From assembly GCF_965363235.1 (NCBI RefSeq), contig NC_134839.1:55271560-55335559 (forward strand): DNA of 64,000 nt, in the 5' to 3' direction. The stretch comes from Mytilus galloprovincialis. Taxonomy: Eukaryota; Mollusca; Bivalvia; Mytilida; Mytilidae. The position numbers and the translations under genes are program-made. Under the pieces are notes generated by a model. That model was given only the letters and a program-made list of their open reading frames with translations, did no database searches and had not been told where the DNA came from. How positions within the stretch are numbered: position 1 is the first letter of the stretch; every line of letters begins with the position of its first letter. This document shows, one piece after another, positions 15,001 through 46,812 of the stretch.

Positions 15001-16713
15001 TCTTACATATATTATTTATGACTGAGTTAACCCTTTCCTCCATCAAAATTTTTGTTTCGCATACTTGATTCGCATAGGATTTTTCAACAAAATATTGAAA
15101 ATATGCTTTGAAGTATTAATGCATTGCGAAAAACAAATATTCCATCAAATAAATTTAAGTCGGATATTCTTATGAATATTCTTTTCATATTCGATACAAA
15201 TTTGATGCAGACACTTTGTAGTCAAAGCGTTTCAAATGAGGTTCTTCACAGGCGTCAAAAGGCATCATTATGGAGTAAAGGGGGTGGCGTCAAAAGGTGT
15301 CATTATGGAAGAAAGGGTTAAGACTGATCAGACATTTCCCCCAAAAATTAAAATCTCAAAAGAGAAAATGTCACACTACAATGCAAAAGTTAATTTTCTG
15401 AATCATTACAAGTGTCAATGACCTCAAGTCAATCAGCATTACTTGTTCATATAAACTTGAAATGTATTCATTTAAATTGCCATACAAATATAGCTTTGTA
15501 GTTATTTGCGCCATTTGAACTTTTGACGTCATACAACAATACACCTTATCGCTATTTGTCAGCCATTACTGGATATCACACACGTTCCCGTAAAATTTTG
15601 ACATCATAAAACAAAATATCTGACACCACAATCGAAAAGTGATTGTTGTATGCGTCAAAAGTTCATGCGGCCGAGTCAGCCAGGATTAGCGATAAGTTGT
15701 ATCTCTTTTCTACATTGTGGCAACAGATATATAATATATGACGTGAAAATTTTATGAGAACCTTCGTGATGTCCAGTATTGGTGGATAAATAGCAATAAG
15801 GTGTATAAATATTATATAGCAACTAATGAAGTAACATAGCTTCTGAAAAAATTGTCTATATTTGATTAATAAAAATAAATACATATCTGATGAAGTCCCG
15901 TAATGGATAGTTAATATAAATCTCATTTGGTTTTATTCCGAATTATAATCCATATGGCTATAGTAGTGGTCATTTGGGGCGAGATTGAGAACCACTTGCA
16001 AATCATACAAAGTATGATCATGTCAACAATGAAATGTTGTTTATCAAATTGTATAATAGGGTATATTTATGATGGGATCACAAAGTACCCCTTAAACGAC
16101 ATATATATATATATATATTAACAAAGGACTTCCTTCTAGAACAATGAATGAGTCATTTTCTTGTGAAAAGACGCCATTTTCACGTGGAAAAATACACGTT
16201 CACAAAACGAAAGAAGACCATGCAAGGGCTATTACTTCAATAATAATTAAACACAAACTATCATATTAAATAAATACAACATCTATTTACATAATTTTCG
16301 CGTTCTGTCGCGTATGTTTGTTTCCTTTTGGTACATAGGTCCTTGATTAGTGCATAATCAGCGGAATATTCATCAATGCATTCACTACCGTGTATATTTC
16401 GCAAGTTCTACATTGTGAAGAAGTTGAAGATCAAAATTGTTTAATCTCGACTAACAAACTCCAAAAAAGATGCAAAAAAATCTCAAAATGTATCCAGATA
16501 GATGAAATAAAACGCTATTTTTCTTTAGACGATGTGAACACAGCCATGAAAAGATGGCGGTTTATGCGTCGTTTGTGATGTTGACTGACATTTTTTAAGT
16601 TTTTTGCACTTTTAAAATTGTTTAAAACAAAAAATTTAATAAAAGTACCCTGCACTGGTTACTGGGGTGTTCTGCTGAAACCTTTGTAGTGTCGGATGGC
16701 TCGTCATGTCCAT
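137..16713 (-). CDS. BET-family bromodomain protein (BRD2/3/4-like), N-terminal part, continues past the left edge
   Basis: Chromatin reader that binds acetylated histone tails and recruits transcription elongation machinery in the nucleus. Six coding exons read on the minus strand with GT-AG borders and matching phases: 16649-16713, 8406-8508, 7128-7322, 4730-4876, 3853-4230, 137-331 (361 codons). The start [10 protein letters not shown] is chosen because an in-frame TGA lies directly upstream and the 2-nt overhang of exon 1 fits exon 2; exon 1 is the least certain exon. Residues 83-193 form bromodomain 1: [10 protein letters not shown], the WPF shelf at 107-109, [13 protein letters not shown] from 122, and YNKPGE with the acetyl-lysine-contacting Asn at 166. 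A Ser/Thr/Pro-rich linker follows (about 195-296), then the BET basic motif [11 protein letters not shown] (300-310) and [15 protein letters not shown] (339-353). Bromodomain 2 and the ET domain must lie beyond base 1. Which vertebrate paralogue it matches cannot be decided from this part. Introns 1 (8.1 kb) and 5 (3.5 kb) are full of repeats. Confidence 0.9.
790..886. repeat. Imperfect 41-bp inverted repeat (hairpin) in BET intron
   Basis: Arms 790-830 and 846-886 are complementary over most of their length, with a perfect 19-bp inner stem (TTAACATATTTAAACAAAC) and a 15-nt loop; the outer TATATACCATG block also pairs. It lies in the intron between the exons at 3853-4230 and 137-331. No coding content. 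It may be a small foldback element. Confidence 0.6.
1880..3840. repeat. Four tandem copies of a 400-430 bp unit in BET intron 5
   Basis: Copies start near 1900, 2662, 3073 and 3471. Each contains the block TTCCATGTCATGAAACAATC, then AAGCAACCTTTGCCCA and GTGAAGGTAGATTGG. A more diverged relative lies at about 466-600. The last copy abuts the exon 3853-4230. On the minus strand several copies contain a splice-donor-like GAGGTAAGTATC or a close variant. No open reading frame spans a unit. Copy 1 is separated from copy 2 by the MITE at 2326-2661. Confidence 0.8.
2326..2661. mobile_element. MITE with about 85-bp terminal inverted repeats, inserted in a tandem copy
   Basis: The ends are inverted copies of GGCTATTATTTGAACTTGG continuing into TAATTATGGAATTTGC, alignable for about 85 bp with few mismatches. 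Flanking TATTA on both sides looks like a 5-bp target duplication. The sister tandem copies near 3070 and 3470 show the uninterrupted sequence GTCTATTATGGTTTG, which is the empty site. No ORF inside, so non-autonomous; superfamily not assigned. Confidence 0.75.
4948..6790. other. Repeat-like AT-rich intron block, unresolved
   Basis: Intron 3 of the BET gene. It opens with CAGGGTTCGACAGGTACGAC followed by several GCTAG-containing words, and contains near 6725 a C/G-rich GGGGGGGCATGCCC stretch of the type seen in bivalve DNA transposons. I could not find a matching inverted end, so borders are approximate. Open frames at 5453-5818 and 6259-6456 have no recognisable motif and look like chance. 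Confidence 0.3.
8604..9074. mobile_element. GGCC-ended MITE with 3-bp CAA target duplication
   Basis: Left end GGCCGAGAAAAAAAAGATCG then ATGTTTCCGGTAAC; the right end is the inverted counterpart (GTTACCGGAAACAC to TTTAGGCC). CAA flanks it at 8601-8603 and 9075-9077. Inside are CGACCGACCCTG and CCTACCGACCCTA motifs and long A runs. It sits in BET intron 1. Same family as the elements at 9695, 11142 and 19735. The 3-bp duplication recalls PIF/Harbinger, but no transposase is present to prove it. Confidence 0.7.
9695..10856. mobile_element. GGCC-ended non-autonomous transposon, 1.16 kb, TGA target duplication
   Basis: Left end GGCCTAAATTAAAATATTG then TTTGTTTGCCCTTTTCCGACC; the right end is its inverse, with GGGTCGGTCGGTAAAGGGC before AATTTAAGCC. 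TGA flanks at 9692-9694 and 10857-10859. No intact ORF of note. Subterminal CCGACCC / GGTAGGTAGG motifs tie it to the other members of the family. In BET intron 1. Confidence 0.7.
11142..12692. mobile_element. GGCC-family non-autonomous transposon, 1.55 kb, TTA target duplication
   Basis: Left end GACTTAAATTAAAATATGG then TTTGTTTGCAGTTTACCGACC; right end, read inverted, GGCCAACCTATAAAATATG then TTTGTTTGCA. TTA flanks at 11139-11141 and 12693-12695. Contains a C14 run near 11207 and CTACCTACCGACCC near 12628. No recognisable coding region. In BET intron 1. Confidence 0.65.
12693..14716. other. BET intron 1, no gene seen
   Basis: AT-rich intronic DNA. Several 60-90 codon open frames occur, but none has a recognisable motif. 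A perfect CRE-like palindrome TGACGTCA lies at 13439-13446 and a donor-like GAG|GTAAGT about 90 bp downstream on the plus strand; this alone does not make an exon. Confidence 0.5.
14591..14631. repeat. Short near-perfect stem-loop
   Basis: CATTCGGTCTGGTAA (14591-14605) pairs with TTACCAGACCGAATG (14617-14631), and the stem extends inward by AGC/GC with a one-base bulge. Related GGTCTGGTAAAATTT words occur at about 13920 and 14578, so the hairpin may be part of a larger decayed element. Confidence 0.5.
14717..14835. mobile_element. Single end of a GGCC-family element
   Basis: TAA followed by GGCCAGGGTTTTTTAATTTG, then CCACCGACCCTAC and a second CTGCCGACCCTTAC about 80 bp on, matching the subterminal motifs of the family. 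No opposite end was found nearby, so I treat it as a truncated copy. Confidence 0.4.
15535..15815. repeat. Imperfect inverted repeat, arms about 120 bp
   Basis: The left arm (ACACCTTATCGCTATTTGTC ... CATTACTGGATATCAC) is matched in inverse on the right (GTGATGTCCAGTATTG ... GATAAATAGCAATAAGGTGT). A related block GACAAATAGCAATAAGGTGT recurs at about 55673. Probably a foldback element in BET intron 1. Confidence 0.55.
15820..16648. other. End of BET intron 1, no gene seen
   Basis: AT-rich DNA with a short (AT)n run at 16100-16119. The 62-codon frame at 16390-16578 has no recognised motif. Confidence 0.5.
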
Positions 16714-17689
16714 TCAATCCACATGATTCAACAGGACCCACAGCGTATCAGTCATCAACATAAACGACCATCCCGGTTAAGAATGGTATTTATACGACCA
16801 GACAAAAAACAGAGGTTTTGATTGGATAAAAGCTGTCACCTGACATGAACAACTTTTAAAATTAGTGAAAATCCAGTTAAATTTGTTTTAAAATAATGTC
16901 CAAAATATCATTAACTCTTTCTCCGCTGTGTTAAGAAACAATATGTTTTAAAAGAAATTTATGTACAGAGGTAGAATGCATCAAACTCGACTGATCTTTC
17001 GAACACAAATGATCAGTGCGTCTTCACATATCGACCGAAGTGAAATGATTGGCCATACATGTCACGTGTCAAAGAAAAAAAATGTCAACATTGCAAAGCA
17101 TGAAATGACAATAAATAAAACGAATAAAGATTTTTCACATTTTAGCCATGCTGGCTGAAATCTGAGATATTTATTTTTTCATTTATATAAAATAAAAAGT
17201 TTAAGAAAATCGACTACGCAAACAAACGAGATTCTGCTACTGGGCATGCGTATTACAGTACCCATGTGCTGATGGCCATAAACATTGTACAGCGGGAAGA
17301 TGAAAGGGACAGAATAGTAGAAGTTTCAATAGATCAATTCCAATAAAATCAGAACAGCACAAACAAAGAGCTAAACATTAAAGTAAGATCTTCCTTGCTG
17401 ATTGCTCACAGCTTAAAAAATACCTGATTTTACTAAATGTATGCAAAGTTTGTAAACATAAGCACAACAATACCAAAAGTCAAACAGCCAAAAATAAGTC
17501 ATATATTCATACAGATGCAACTATTATTTAACATACGACATGTCAAGCTCCCTTTCATTTATAGCTATTATGAGGATAGTAATGCCCTTTATCATCGGGC
17601 GTCAAATGGTTACTTTCACCTATAATTTATAGCTTCAAATTGGTTAAAATTTTTTATCATTATTAATCAAAATATCCTTCTTGTGGTTA
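16714..17689. promoter_or_regulatory. Presumed BET 5' region between the divergent genes
   Basis: This follows the BET start codon on the minus strand, so its 5' UTR and promoter, or a further upstream 5' exon, probably lie here. I see a CACGTG box near 17060 but no clear TATA box or CpG island. Placement is by position only; no transcription start can be read from sequence. Confidence 0.3.
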
Positions 17690-19215
17690 ACAGAGGTCTC
17701 AAATCATTATCGTATATTAAAAGCCAAAGAAATGAGAACACCGGCATTGCATCATTACGGAGTGAATTCATACATTCTTACTATCATCTTCAACAAATCT
17801 CTTGAGACGGGCAAAGTACCTTCAGACGAACCATGCTAATGTTACTCCAGTATTTAAAAAAGAAGACAAACATCATCTTGGAAATTACAGACCAATATCA
17901 CTTACCTGCATCTCATGTAAATTATTAGAACATATATTAGCAAGTAACATGATGAAACACGTAGAAACAAACAAAATATTGTATGAACTACAACTTGGAT
18001 TCAGATCTAAAAGATCATGTGAATCACAAGTAATTTCTCTTGTACACCAACTTGCTCAAAACAACGACAAAAACATTCAAACTGACCTAGTAATCACAGA
18101 TTTTGCGTCAGAGTTTGATTAAGTGCCACACAAACGGCTGTTTTACAAACTAAAACACTATGGCATCTCTGATCAGGCAATCGAATTAGTCTTCTCCAAT
18201 AGAACCCAAACAGTACTTCTGGAAAACACTTCTAACATAATTCCAGCAACATTAGGTGTTCCTCAGGGCACTGTACTAGGACCAATACTCTTTCTCATAT
18301 ATATTAACGACCTACCAGACTAATGTATCTAAAACACAGTCAAATAAGACTTTTTGCAGACGACAGCATAATCTATCGGCCTATAACCTGGCAAAATGAT
18401 TGCATAAAGCTTCAAGAAGACATAGAAGCAGCTATAAAATGGGAGAAAGACTGGCTCATGTCTTTCAACCCGGACAAATGTAACATCCTTAGAGTATCAA
18501 CAAAGAAAAAACAAATACATTTCTATTACAACATGCATGGTCATATCCTAGAACAAGTTCAGTCTGCAAAATATTTAGTTATTACACTTTCTTCAGACCT
18601 CAAATGGAACAAACACATTCAACAATCAGCAGCAAAAGCAAACCAATCATTAACATTCATCAGACATAATCCAAAAATAAATTCAAAATTAATTAAGGAA
18701 AGAGCCTACCAAACAATAGTTAGACCAAATCTTAGAATACTACTGTACAGTTTGGGATCCACACACCTCAGAAAATATGTATAAATTGGAACAAGTACAA
18801 GAAGAGCTGCATGATTTACTCGCATCAGATATCACAATACCAATGTATCTGAAATGATAGAACATCTAAAATGGCAATCCTTACAAGAAAACCGACTAAA
18901 AACCAGACTCCAAATGTTGCACAAAGTCATCAACAATGAAATTGCAATACCATTGCAAGATATACTCATAAAAAGCCAGTCTAGAACATGAATAACCCAT
19001 CAACAGACATACAGACAACTTTAATGTATTAAAGACTGCTTTAAATTTTCTTTTTTCAGCCAAACAATCAAAGATAGGAATAAATTACCACCCGATATCT
19101 CAAACCAAACCTCTACAGACAACTATAAGGATGCACTCAAGCATGAGGTGCTCCTTAAAACATACTCTCATCTAAACTAAATGTGCTTATTGTTTTTGTC
19201 TTATAGTAATAAAAA
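17690..19215 (+). pseudogene. Dead jockey/CR1-type non-LTR retrotransposon (reverse transcriptase)
   Basis: Remnant of a LINE reverse transcriptase. Readable motifs in order: YIKSQRNENTGIASLRSE at about 17718 (linker before RT), then, after an apparent internal deletion, IIFNKSLETGKVPSD, NYRPISLT, LGFRSKRSCESQ, ITDFASEFD (motif A, D present), [10 protein letters not shown] (motif B), LFADD (motif C), and a C-terminal KLEQVQRRAA-type region ending in YSHLN and a stop at 19178-19180. It is broken: a frameshift near 17815, an in-frame TAA at 18120-18122 and another stop at 18321-18323, and a frame change near 18780. The 5' endonuclease part is missing. It lies between the BET and WDR5 genes. Confidence 0.85.
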
Positions 19216-19734
19216 ATTTTGTGCATTTTTTTCAAGTCTGCAGAAGATAGCAAACACACAAGTTCCATTTGATACATCACAGTCCACTCAGTTACACAAT
19301 TTTAATCATCTATTATTTGTTTTGAGATGTCTATTGTCTATTTAAATCAATACTACTCACAACATTGATTATATGAGTGTAGCTTCTCAAAATGTTCCCT
19401 AAGTTGGTTTATTTTTGCACCTTCTGCCATGTCTGCAGGAATGAACAAAAATTAAAAGCAAAACCCTGAAAAGTTTATAATTTTCTGAAACATAAATACA
19501 TTTCAAATTTCATTATCTAGGTCCTGCCATGCCTTAAAACTTCCTTAGGTGCACAGGTTTGTCTGTATTCTGAATAAAATTTGTGGTATACATATGGCTA
19601 TATTAGCAAAAAGGTTATGATAAACCTTAACGTCATATGGCAAGAATCTTTACCGTTATTAACAGGAAGGTACTGCCATTTAATATGACCTTCTCTTGAA
19701 TCGATACTTTTCCCATTTCAGGCAATTGTACTTA

Positions 19735-19797
19735 GGCCTAAAAAAAATAATGTTGTGTTTCCGATCGCCCCCTTGAAATTTTGAAGGGACGGTAGGT

Positions 19798-19839
<42 letters not shown>

Positions 19840-20806
19840 ATTATGCTTCATTGCTGTCTCGGTTTTGTTTAAAGGCATGGACACTTTGTTCATTGCTAAA
19901 GACCATTTGACAAGTTTCAAGATTATTGTACGAGTTTTTTTCAGCCTTTAATAGTTTACCCCCTTTTAAGATACCCCTGAAAAAAAACTAAGTCCAAACC
20001 TAAAAAAAATTTGGGCAGCACTTCTCCTAGGAAATTAGCTTTTTAAACCCAATTCCCCTATTTCAGGACCAAAAGTTTGGGATTGTCAGAGAAAGAAATT
20101 GAGAAGATGTGGGGCAGATTCATTTATAGGAACATGAACCAAACATCATCCCAAACCTACAGATAGACAAATATATTATATACACTGTACCTGGAAGGAC
20201 ACTTTCTTTTGGCAAAGCATCTGTGGCTTTTCATCAGAATGTCTAAAGCGTACGTTGATTGGCTTACCAGTTTCAGATGGATTAATATCAGGTTCATTTT
20301 GAAGAAGGGTCTGGCATGAAAATTTGATAAATTTAATTCCAAAATTTGTGTTGTGTATTTTCTTTCATCGATGTTAGACATTGGATGAATTTCATTGCTA
20401 ATGTCAAAAAAGGTGTTACTTTCTGTAAAATTTAGAAATATTTTTTTCTCCGCGAAATGGTCACACTTTCCGCGTTGAACATTGAATAGGACGCGTTGTG
20501 TTGCCATGTTCAAACACTGACAAACAAAAATAACTACTACGCATGCTCCCGCATATATAATTAGCCAAGAAGATTCCACTTTCCAGTACATTCTAAAAAT
20601 AAGCCTCGAGTTTAAAATTAGCGTTGTTTTCTTTTGGGGCGATAAAAAGATCGAGGGACTTAAATTTTTTTATTTTCTTTCAGAAAAAACGGTCGGTAGG
20701 TATACAAATTATTTTTTTCCCACATCAGCTTTAAAAACTTTTGAGTCGGGGGTCTGAAGGACGGTCGGTCGGGTGACCGGAAACACAACATTTTTTTTTT
20801 TAGGCC
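19735..20806. mobile_element. GGCC-ended non-autonomous transposon, 1.07 kb, TTA target duplication
   Basis: Left end GGCCTAAAAAAAATAATGTT then GTGTTTCCG; right end is the inverse with GTGACCGGAAACACAACAT before TTTAGGCC: about 29 bp of near-perfect TIR. TTA flanks at 19732-19734 and 20807-20809. Subterminal GGTAGGTAGGG on the left and GGTCGGTCGGG on the right match the family. Unlike its relatives it carries a gene-like ORF on the minus strand (see 20191-20507). Confidence 0.75.
20191..20507 (-). pseudogene. Gene-like, frameshifted ORF inside the GGCC element; function unknown
   Basis: From ATG at 20507 the frame reads MATQRVLFNVQRGKCDHFAE and on to about MSNIDER; from there the protein-like reading moves to another frame (NEPDINPSETGKPINVRF, then FRHSDEKPQMLCQKK) and ends at a good donor, CCAG|GTACAG. 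The first frame has its own possible donor, CTG|GTAAGC. The shift is in the A-rich run GAAAGAAAATAC. It reads like a first exon that has lost its frame, possibly host sequence captured by the transposon. I do not recognise the family. No partner exon was identified. Confidence 0.35.
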
Positions 20807-20947
20807 TTACCATCTGTCACACGCATCCAATTATAGTGTGTCTTTCATAAACAATAATATGCCATTTACCCTGAAGCAAATCAAAACGGAAAAAGAAGAC
20901 ATATTTTCTTTTTAGAATCTGCTACAATTTTTACAAGACATTATCGC

Positions 20948-21110
20948 TAACATTTGGTTTTATAGTTCCATCCATTTATAAAATTTCCCTTAAAAAAATA
21001 ACATTTGTTTTTATAGTTCCATCCATTATTAAAATTTCCATTTAAAAAAATAACATTTGGTTTTATAGATCCATCCATTTATAAAATTTCCTGTAAAAAA
21101 ATTAAAATAA
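20948..21110. repeat. Three tandem copies of a 55-57 bp unit
   Basis: Each unit contains AACATTTGGTTTTATAGTTC then CATCCATTTATAAAATTTCC, with minor changes. It lies in the region just upstream of WDR5. No coding content. Confidence 0.75.
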
Positions 21111-21645
21111 TTCTACTAATAAACACAAAATCATTAACTTTTTTTTTTCAGACTTTATTTTCCTGCATTTATGCAGAAATCTACTTCCTTTTTCTAGTCT
21201 CTTTGTCATGAGACTGAGAGTAAATATATATTCATCAAACTAGTAGAATATAAGAAGGAACATGATACAATTTCATTTTTGATAATTCTTTGATATGAAA
21301 AAACTTTACCTGATGATGGCGTTTATTTGTTTACATTGAATATGACGTCATAACTTAAATAACATCATAACTAAAATCCCTAACAACAGTATCAAAATCG
21401 AACAATTACGGTATTTCCATTTCCTTTTTAAACAGATTTTGAAGTTAAAATATATTTGAATTAAAAAAGATAATTCATACTAAATTCGTCCCCTTTCACA
21501 GGTAATGCCTGCCTCATATTACTATTAGTATAACGTACTAGCCTTTGGTTTGGCAGAAAATGTTTAACCCTCAGGTGTACATTTGTTATAAAATCTACAT
21601 CTCTGGCAGCATCAGTATTAAAATATTCCTTTGTATTGATTTCAG

Positions 21646-43226
<21,581 letters not shown>

Positions 43227-44195
43227 CAAAGATCTGGCAGATTATTATTTATTATTTTATATGTCTTTGTCAAGGCAATGTTTTTATACACGAAATGCAA
43301 TCATGAGATCTTTACCGGTAGTCATAATGTTGTTTGTTCTTTGATTGAATGTCGGTTGTATATGATGAATTAATTGAAGGACGAGAATTAACTCAATTCT
43401 ACACTTGGCCTGCCATTCTTGGAACACTCAATAGGATAATGTCTGTCAAATGTAAACATTGATTTTGTTTTTCAACTGAAACGCAGCTAAATTTCCTCGT
43501 GGTAATATTGTTGTACCTGTTAACAATAAAATGTTAGTAACATAGATTTTATACACTAGAGTATCTTTAACTTGTAACAGTATGTTTCTCAGGTTAAAAC
43601 AGACAGAAATATTCGTAGACATGTGTAAGAAATGTAAATGGTGTAATAAATGCTCATTATAGAAGTTGACTTATAATTAAGTTATATTTGTTTACAGGGG
43701 TATTATTTTGAAAGCTGCAGTGGTTTCAACAGTAGGTATCATTTCATCCTACCCCTTCACATAGGACTACCATTGTAGTAGATTCATGAAGGCAATTGTC
43801 TTGCATCGAAAATTCAAGTATGTCTCGCAGTTGTCTTATCTCTTAAATTAATTATTTTCAAGATTTTAACGAAAAGTCGTTTATATGCAATCCTTTTGAG
43901 AAACCCCTTGCAATTGTATACTTGTCAAGTTGATCAAAATATGTAGAAAAGCAGCATAAACATTATCACAAAAGTTGTATTGGTTTGAATAGAAACAAGT
44001 TCTTTTTAAAACATTACCCAATATATGAAATATGAAATACAACTTTTTATTTGGACCTCATAATTCAAACAATGTCATACATTCAAACTGTATTGAAATA
44101 AATCGTGTTTGTATTATTCTGGAATATGTTAGTATTTTCTGTTTGAATATTCAGGACAATTATAAGCCATTTGTGAACATGATCCATTCTGTGAG
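43227..44195 (+). other. WDR5 3' UTR and downstream flank
   Basis: Non-coding after the TAG at 43224-43226. Two polyadenylation signals AATAAA are seen, at 43525-43530 and 43645-43650; either could end the mRNA. Nothing else is recognisable before the repeat at 44200. Confidence 0.6.
43525..43530 (+). terminator. AATAAA polyadenylation signal of WDR5
   Basis: Canonical hexamer 299 bp after the stop codon; a second one lies at 43645-43650. Cleavage site not determined. Confidence 0.55.
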
Positions 44196-44199
44196 AGAC

Positions 44200-44475
44200 C
44201 TTTTTATGCACTGCCTAGGTACATGTTTTTGGTCTTTGCATCCATTCGTCTCTGTCCTGCTTCAGGTTTAAGTTTTTGATCAAGGTAGTTTATGACGAGG
44301 TTAAAGTCCAATCAACTTGAAACTTTATAAATATGTTCCCTATAATATAATCTTTCTAATTTTAGTCCCAAATTAGAGTTTTGACCCCAATTTCACACTC
44401 CACTAAACATAGAAAATGATAGTGCTAGTGGGGCATCTGTGTACTTTGGACACATTCTTGTTGGTTATTAAGTTA
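44200..44475 (+). repeat. Partial copy of repeat family P4
   Basis: GGTCAAGGTAGTTT-like sequence (GATCAAGGTAGTTTATGACG), AAGTCCAATCAACTTGAAAC and TTTTGACCCCAATTTCAC match the element at 51495-51860. The GTCC-rich head is degraded here. Confidence 0.65.
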
Positions 44476-44495
44476 CATCTGTCATTATCATCTGG

Positions 44496-46275
44496 GACAA
44501 CATCCCTAATGCGCCTCGAAATGAGGAACTCAAAAGTCACGTGTAAAGAAAAAATCTCTGTGTAGTGATATTGGACATGTTTCTATTTTTAACAAATGAC
44601 TGAACTTAATTATTTGTGGTGATTAGGAAAGTAGAGGAACATAGAATAAATGTGTAAAAACTATGGAGCTATTGAATGTGTTCAAAGTATTAAATTTTCA
44701 AAGAACTTATTGTGTTAAAAAGGGGATATTTTACCACAAGGAGCCGCATCACAAAAGGATGTTCGGGGTTTGCTAATTTACGGAAAAAGTAATCTCACTT
44801 CATACCCCGAAAATTTAACCACATATGTGAAAATGTCACAGCTTCGAAACGAGCTATCATACATATCCAAGTTTACGATATGGACTGAGCTGCAGGAAAA
44901 AACGTTAAAATTACCGCCTATGTAAAAACAATTAAAGATATTGAGCCAAATGGGACAACATCAGGGTTGGCAAAGTATTACCCACCCGGGAATTCCCGGG
45001 CGGGAAAACCCGGGTTTTCCCGGGCTGGGCAATACTCCCAGAAATGGGTAATAGTGGGCATTACTGGGCAATATGATTTTTTAAGCTTATTTTAACACAA
45101 AATAGTAAAGACTTGTTATAGTTTCATAGTATAACAGCTAAATATACACTTTTTATACAGATAACCATTGACAGTCATTTCTAGAAAATTCAATTTTATT
45201 CTCTTCTCTATTAATTTTATATTAGAATACAAGATTTGCACATTTAAAGATACCTTTTAATTACCAAGTATTGTTTCAATAATCCAAACTTTGAAAAATG
45301 CATTTTATTGCAGTGTTTAAGTGAATTGTTAATTTTAATTGTTATACATTCATATTGCTAAATAAACACCCTACAGGGTCATGCCATTAACACTTATAAA
45401 ATTGAAAGGACTGATTATTGTTACATAAACAAATCTGTGTTCTAATCTGAATAATTACTTATTAATTAGTGACAGTACATATACATTATTTAAATGTGAT
45501 GTTTCTTTAATACATGTAATTGTGAATTCTTAATAGGAGCTACATGTTGCATATTCATTTGAAAAAAAATGATTTATTTGCTTTCTATTTACAGTTTGCC
45601 AATCTAGACAAATGCTAAACAAACAAAAATGGGTATAAATATCTTATTAAATGTATTGCATTTGTGTTTATCACTGAATCCTCTTTAAAATTCAGACAAA
45701 TATTTTATATTACCCAGTATTGCCCAGTATTACCCACTAAAACCCAGTAAAACCCGGGTTTTCCCAGTATTTCCCACTGGGCTGGGCAATACTCATAAAA
45801 CCCGGGTTTTTGCCAACCCTGGACAACATCCCTAATGCGCCTCGAAATGAGGAACTCAAAAGTCAAGTGTAAAGAAAAAATCTCTGTGTAGTGATATTGG
45901 ACATGTTTCTATTTTTAACAAATGACTGAACTTAATTATTTGTGGTGATTAGGAAAGTAGAGGAACATAGAATAAATGTGTAAAAACTATGGAGCTATTG
46001 AATGTGTTCAAAGTATTAAATTTTCAAAGAACTTATTGTGTTAAAAAGGGGATATTTTACCATAAGGAGCCGCATCACAAAAGGATGATCGGGGTTTGCT
46101 AATTTACGGAAAAAGTAATCTCACTTCGTACCCCGAAAATTTAACCACATATGTGAAAATGTCACAGCTTCGAAACGAGCTATCATACATATCCAAGTTT
46201 ACGATATGGACTGAGCTACAGGAAAAAACGTTACCATTACCGCCTATGTAAAAACAATTAAAGATATTGAGCCAT
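44496..46275. repeat. 458-bp tandem duplication split by a hAT MITE
   Basis: The block GACAACATCCCTAATGCGCC to AAAGATATTGAGCCA occurs at 44496-44949 and again at 45822-46274 with about 98% identity. The MITE at 44962-45821 sits exactly at the start of the second copy. No ORF. Confidence 0.85.
44962..45821. mobile_element. hAT-type MITE, 860 bp, with perfect 8-bp GACAACAT duplication
   Basis: Ends CAGGGTTGGCAAA and its inverse TTTGCCAACCCTG; target duplication GACAACAT at 44954-44961 and 45822-45829. The 8-bp duplication and CAGGG end are standard hAT features. Subterminal blocks repeat CCCGGGTTTTCCC and TGGGCAATACT in both directions. No transposase. Confidence 0.85.
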
Positions 46276-46720
46276 CTATTCCAAGCAGAAGACTTGTTTT
46301 ATATTTTCGCCTGTCTCACAGAATATCACAGAATGTAAGACAAGAGATGTGTATCCAGTAGTGGTGCTAACTTTTAGTAAATAGCTTTATACGTTATAGA
46401 ATCTAGAGAGCAAGATAATCCATATGGTGTGTACAGATACCTGAATTTGAATATTTCTCCTGCCATATATGTCTGTAGTATATATTTTATAAATCTGTGC
46501 ATCATGCAAGAGCAAAGGAATGGTTGAGCAAATTTGATAAAACTCTGTTGCATTTTTAGAGTATCCAGAATTAAGGGAAACTTTCACATATTTGGCAACA
46601 ACTCCACCATTTATGGATTGATATGTTGACATTTAATGTTATAAATTTCTTAGTTTTTCATTACCAGAGTTAATGTTCTTAACCTTCAAACTTAACTTAA
46701 ATTTTTACATGTTGCACCTT
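46276..46720. other. Intergenic, nothing recognised
   Basis: The 81-codon minus-strand frame at 46387-46632 has no recognised motif. Confidence 0.45.
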
Positions 46721-46724
46721 ATTA

Positions 46725-46780
46725 TACGACCGCAAATTTTGAAAAAATTTTCGTCGTATATTGCTATCACGTTGGCGTCG

Positions 46781-46812
<32 letters not shown>

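Noticed and set aside
20157..20591. The ORF here as a 5' exon of the BET or WDR5 gene
   Set aside because: It lies on the minus strand upstream of a BET start that already has an in-frame stop before it, shows no resemblance to BET N-termini, and sits inside a transposon.
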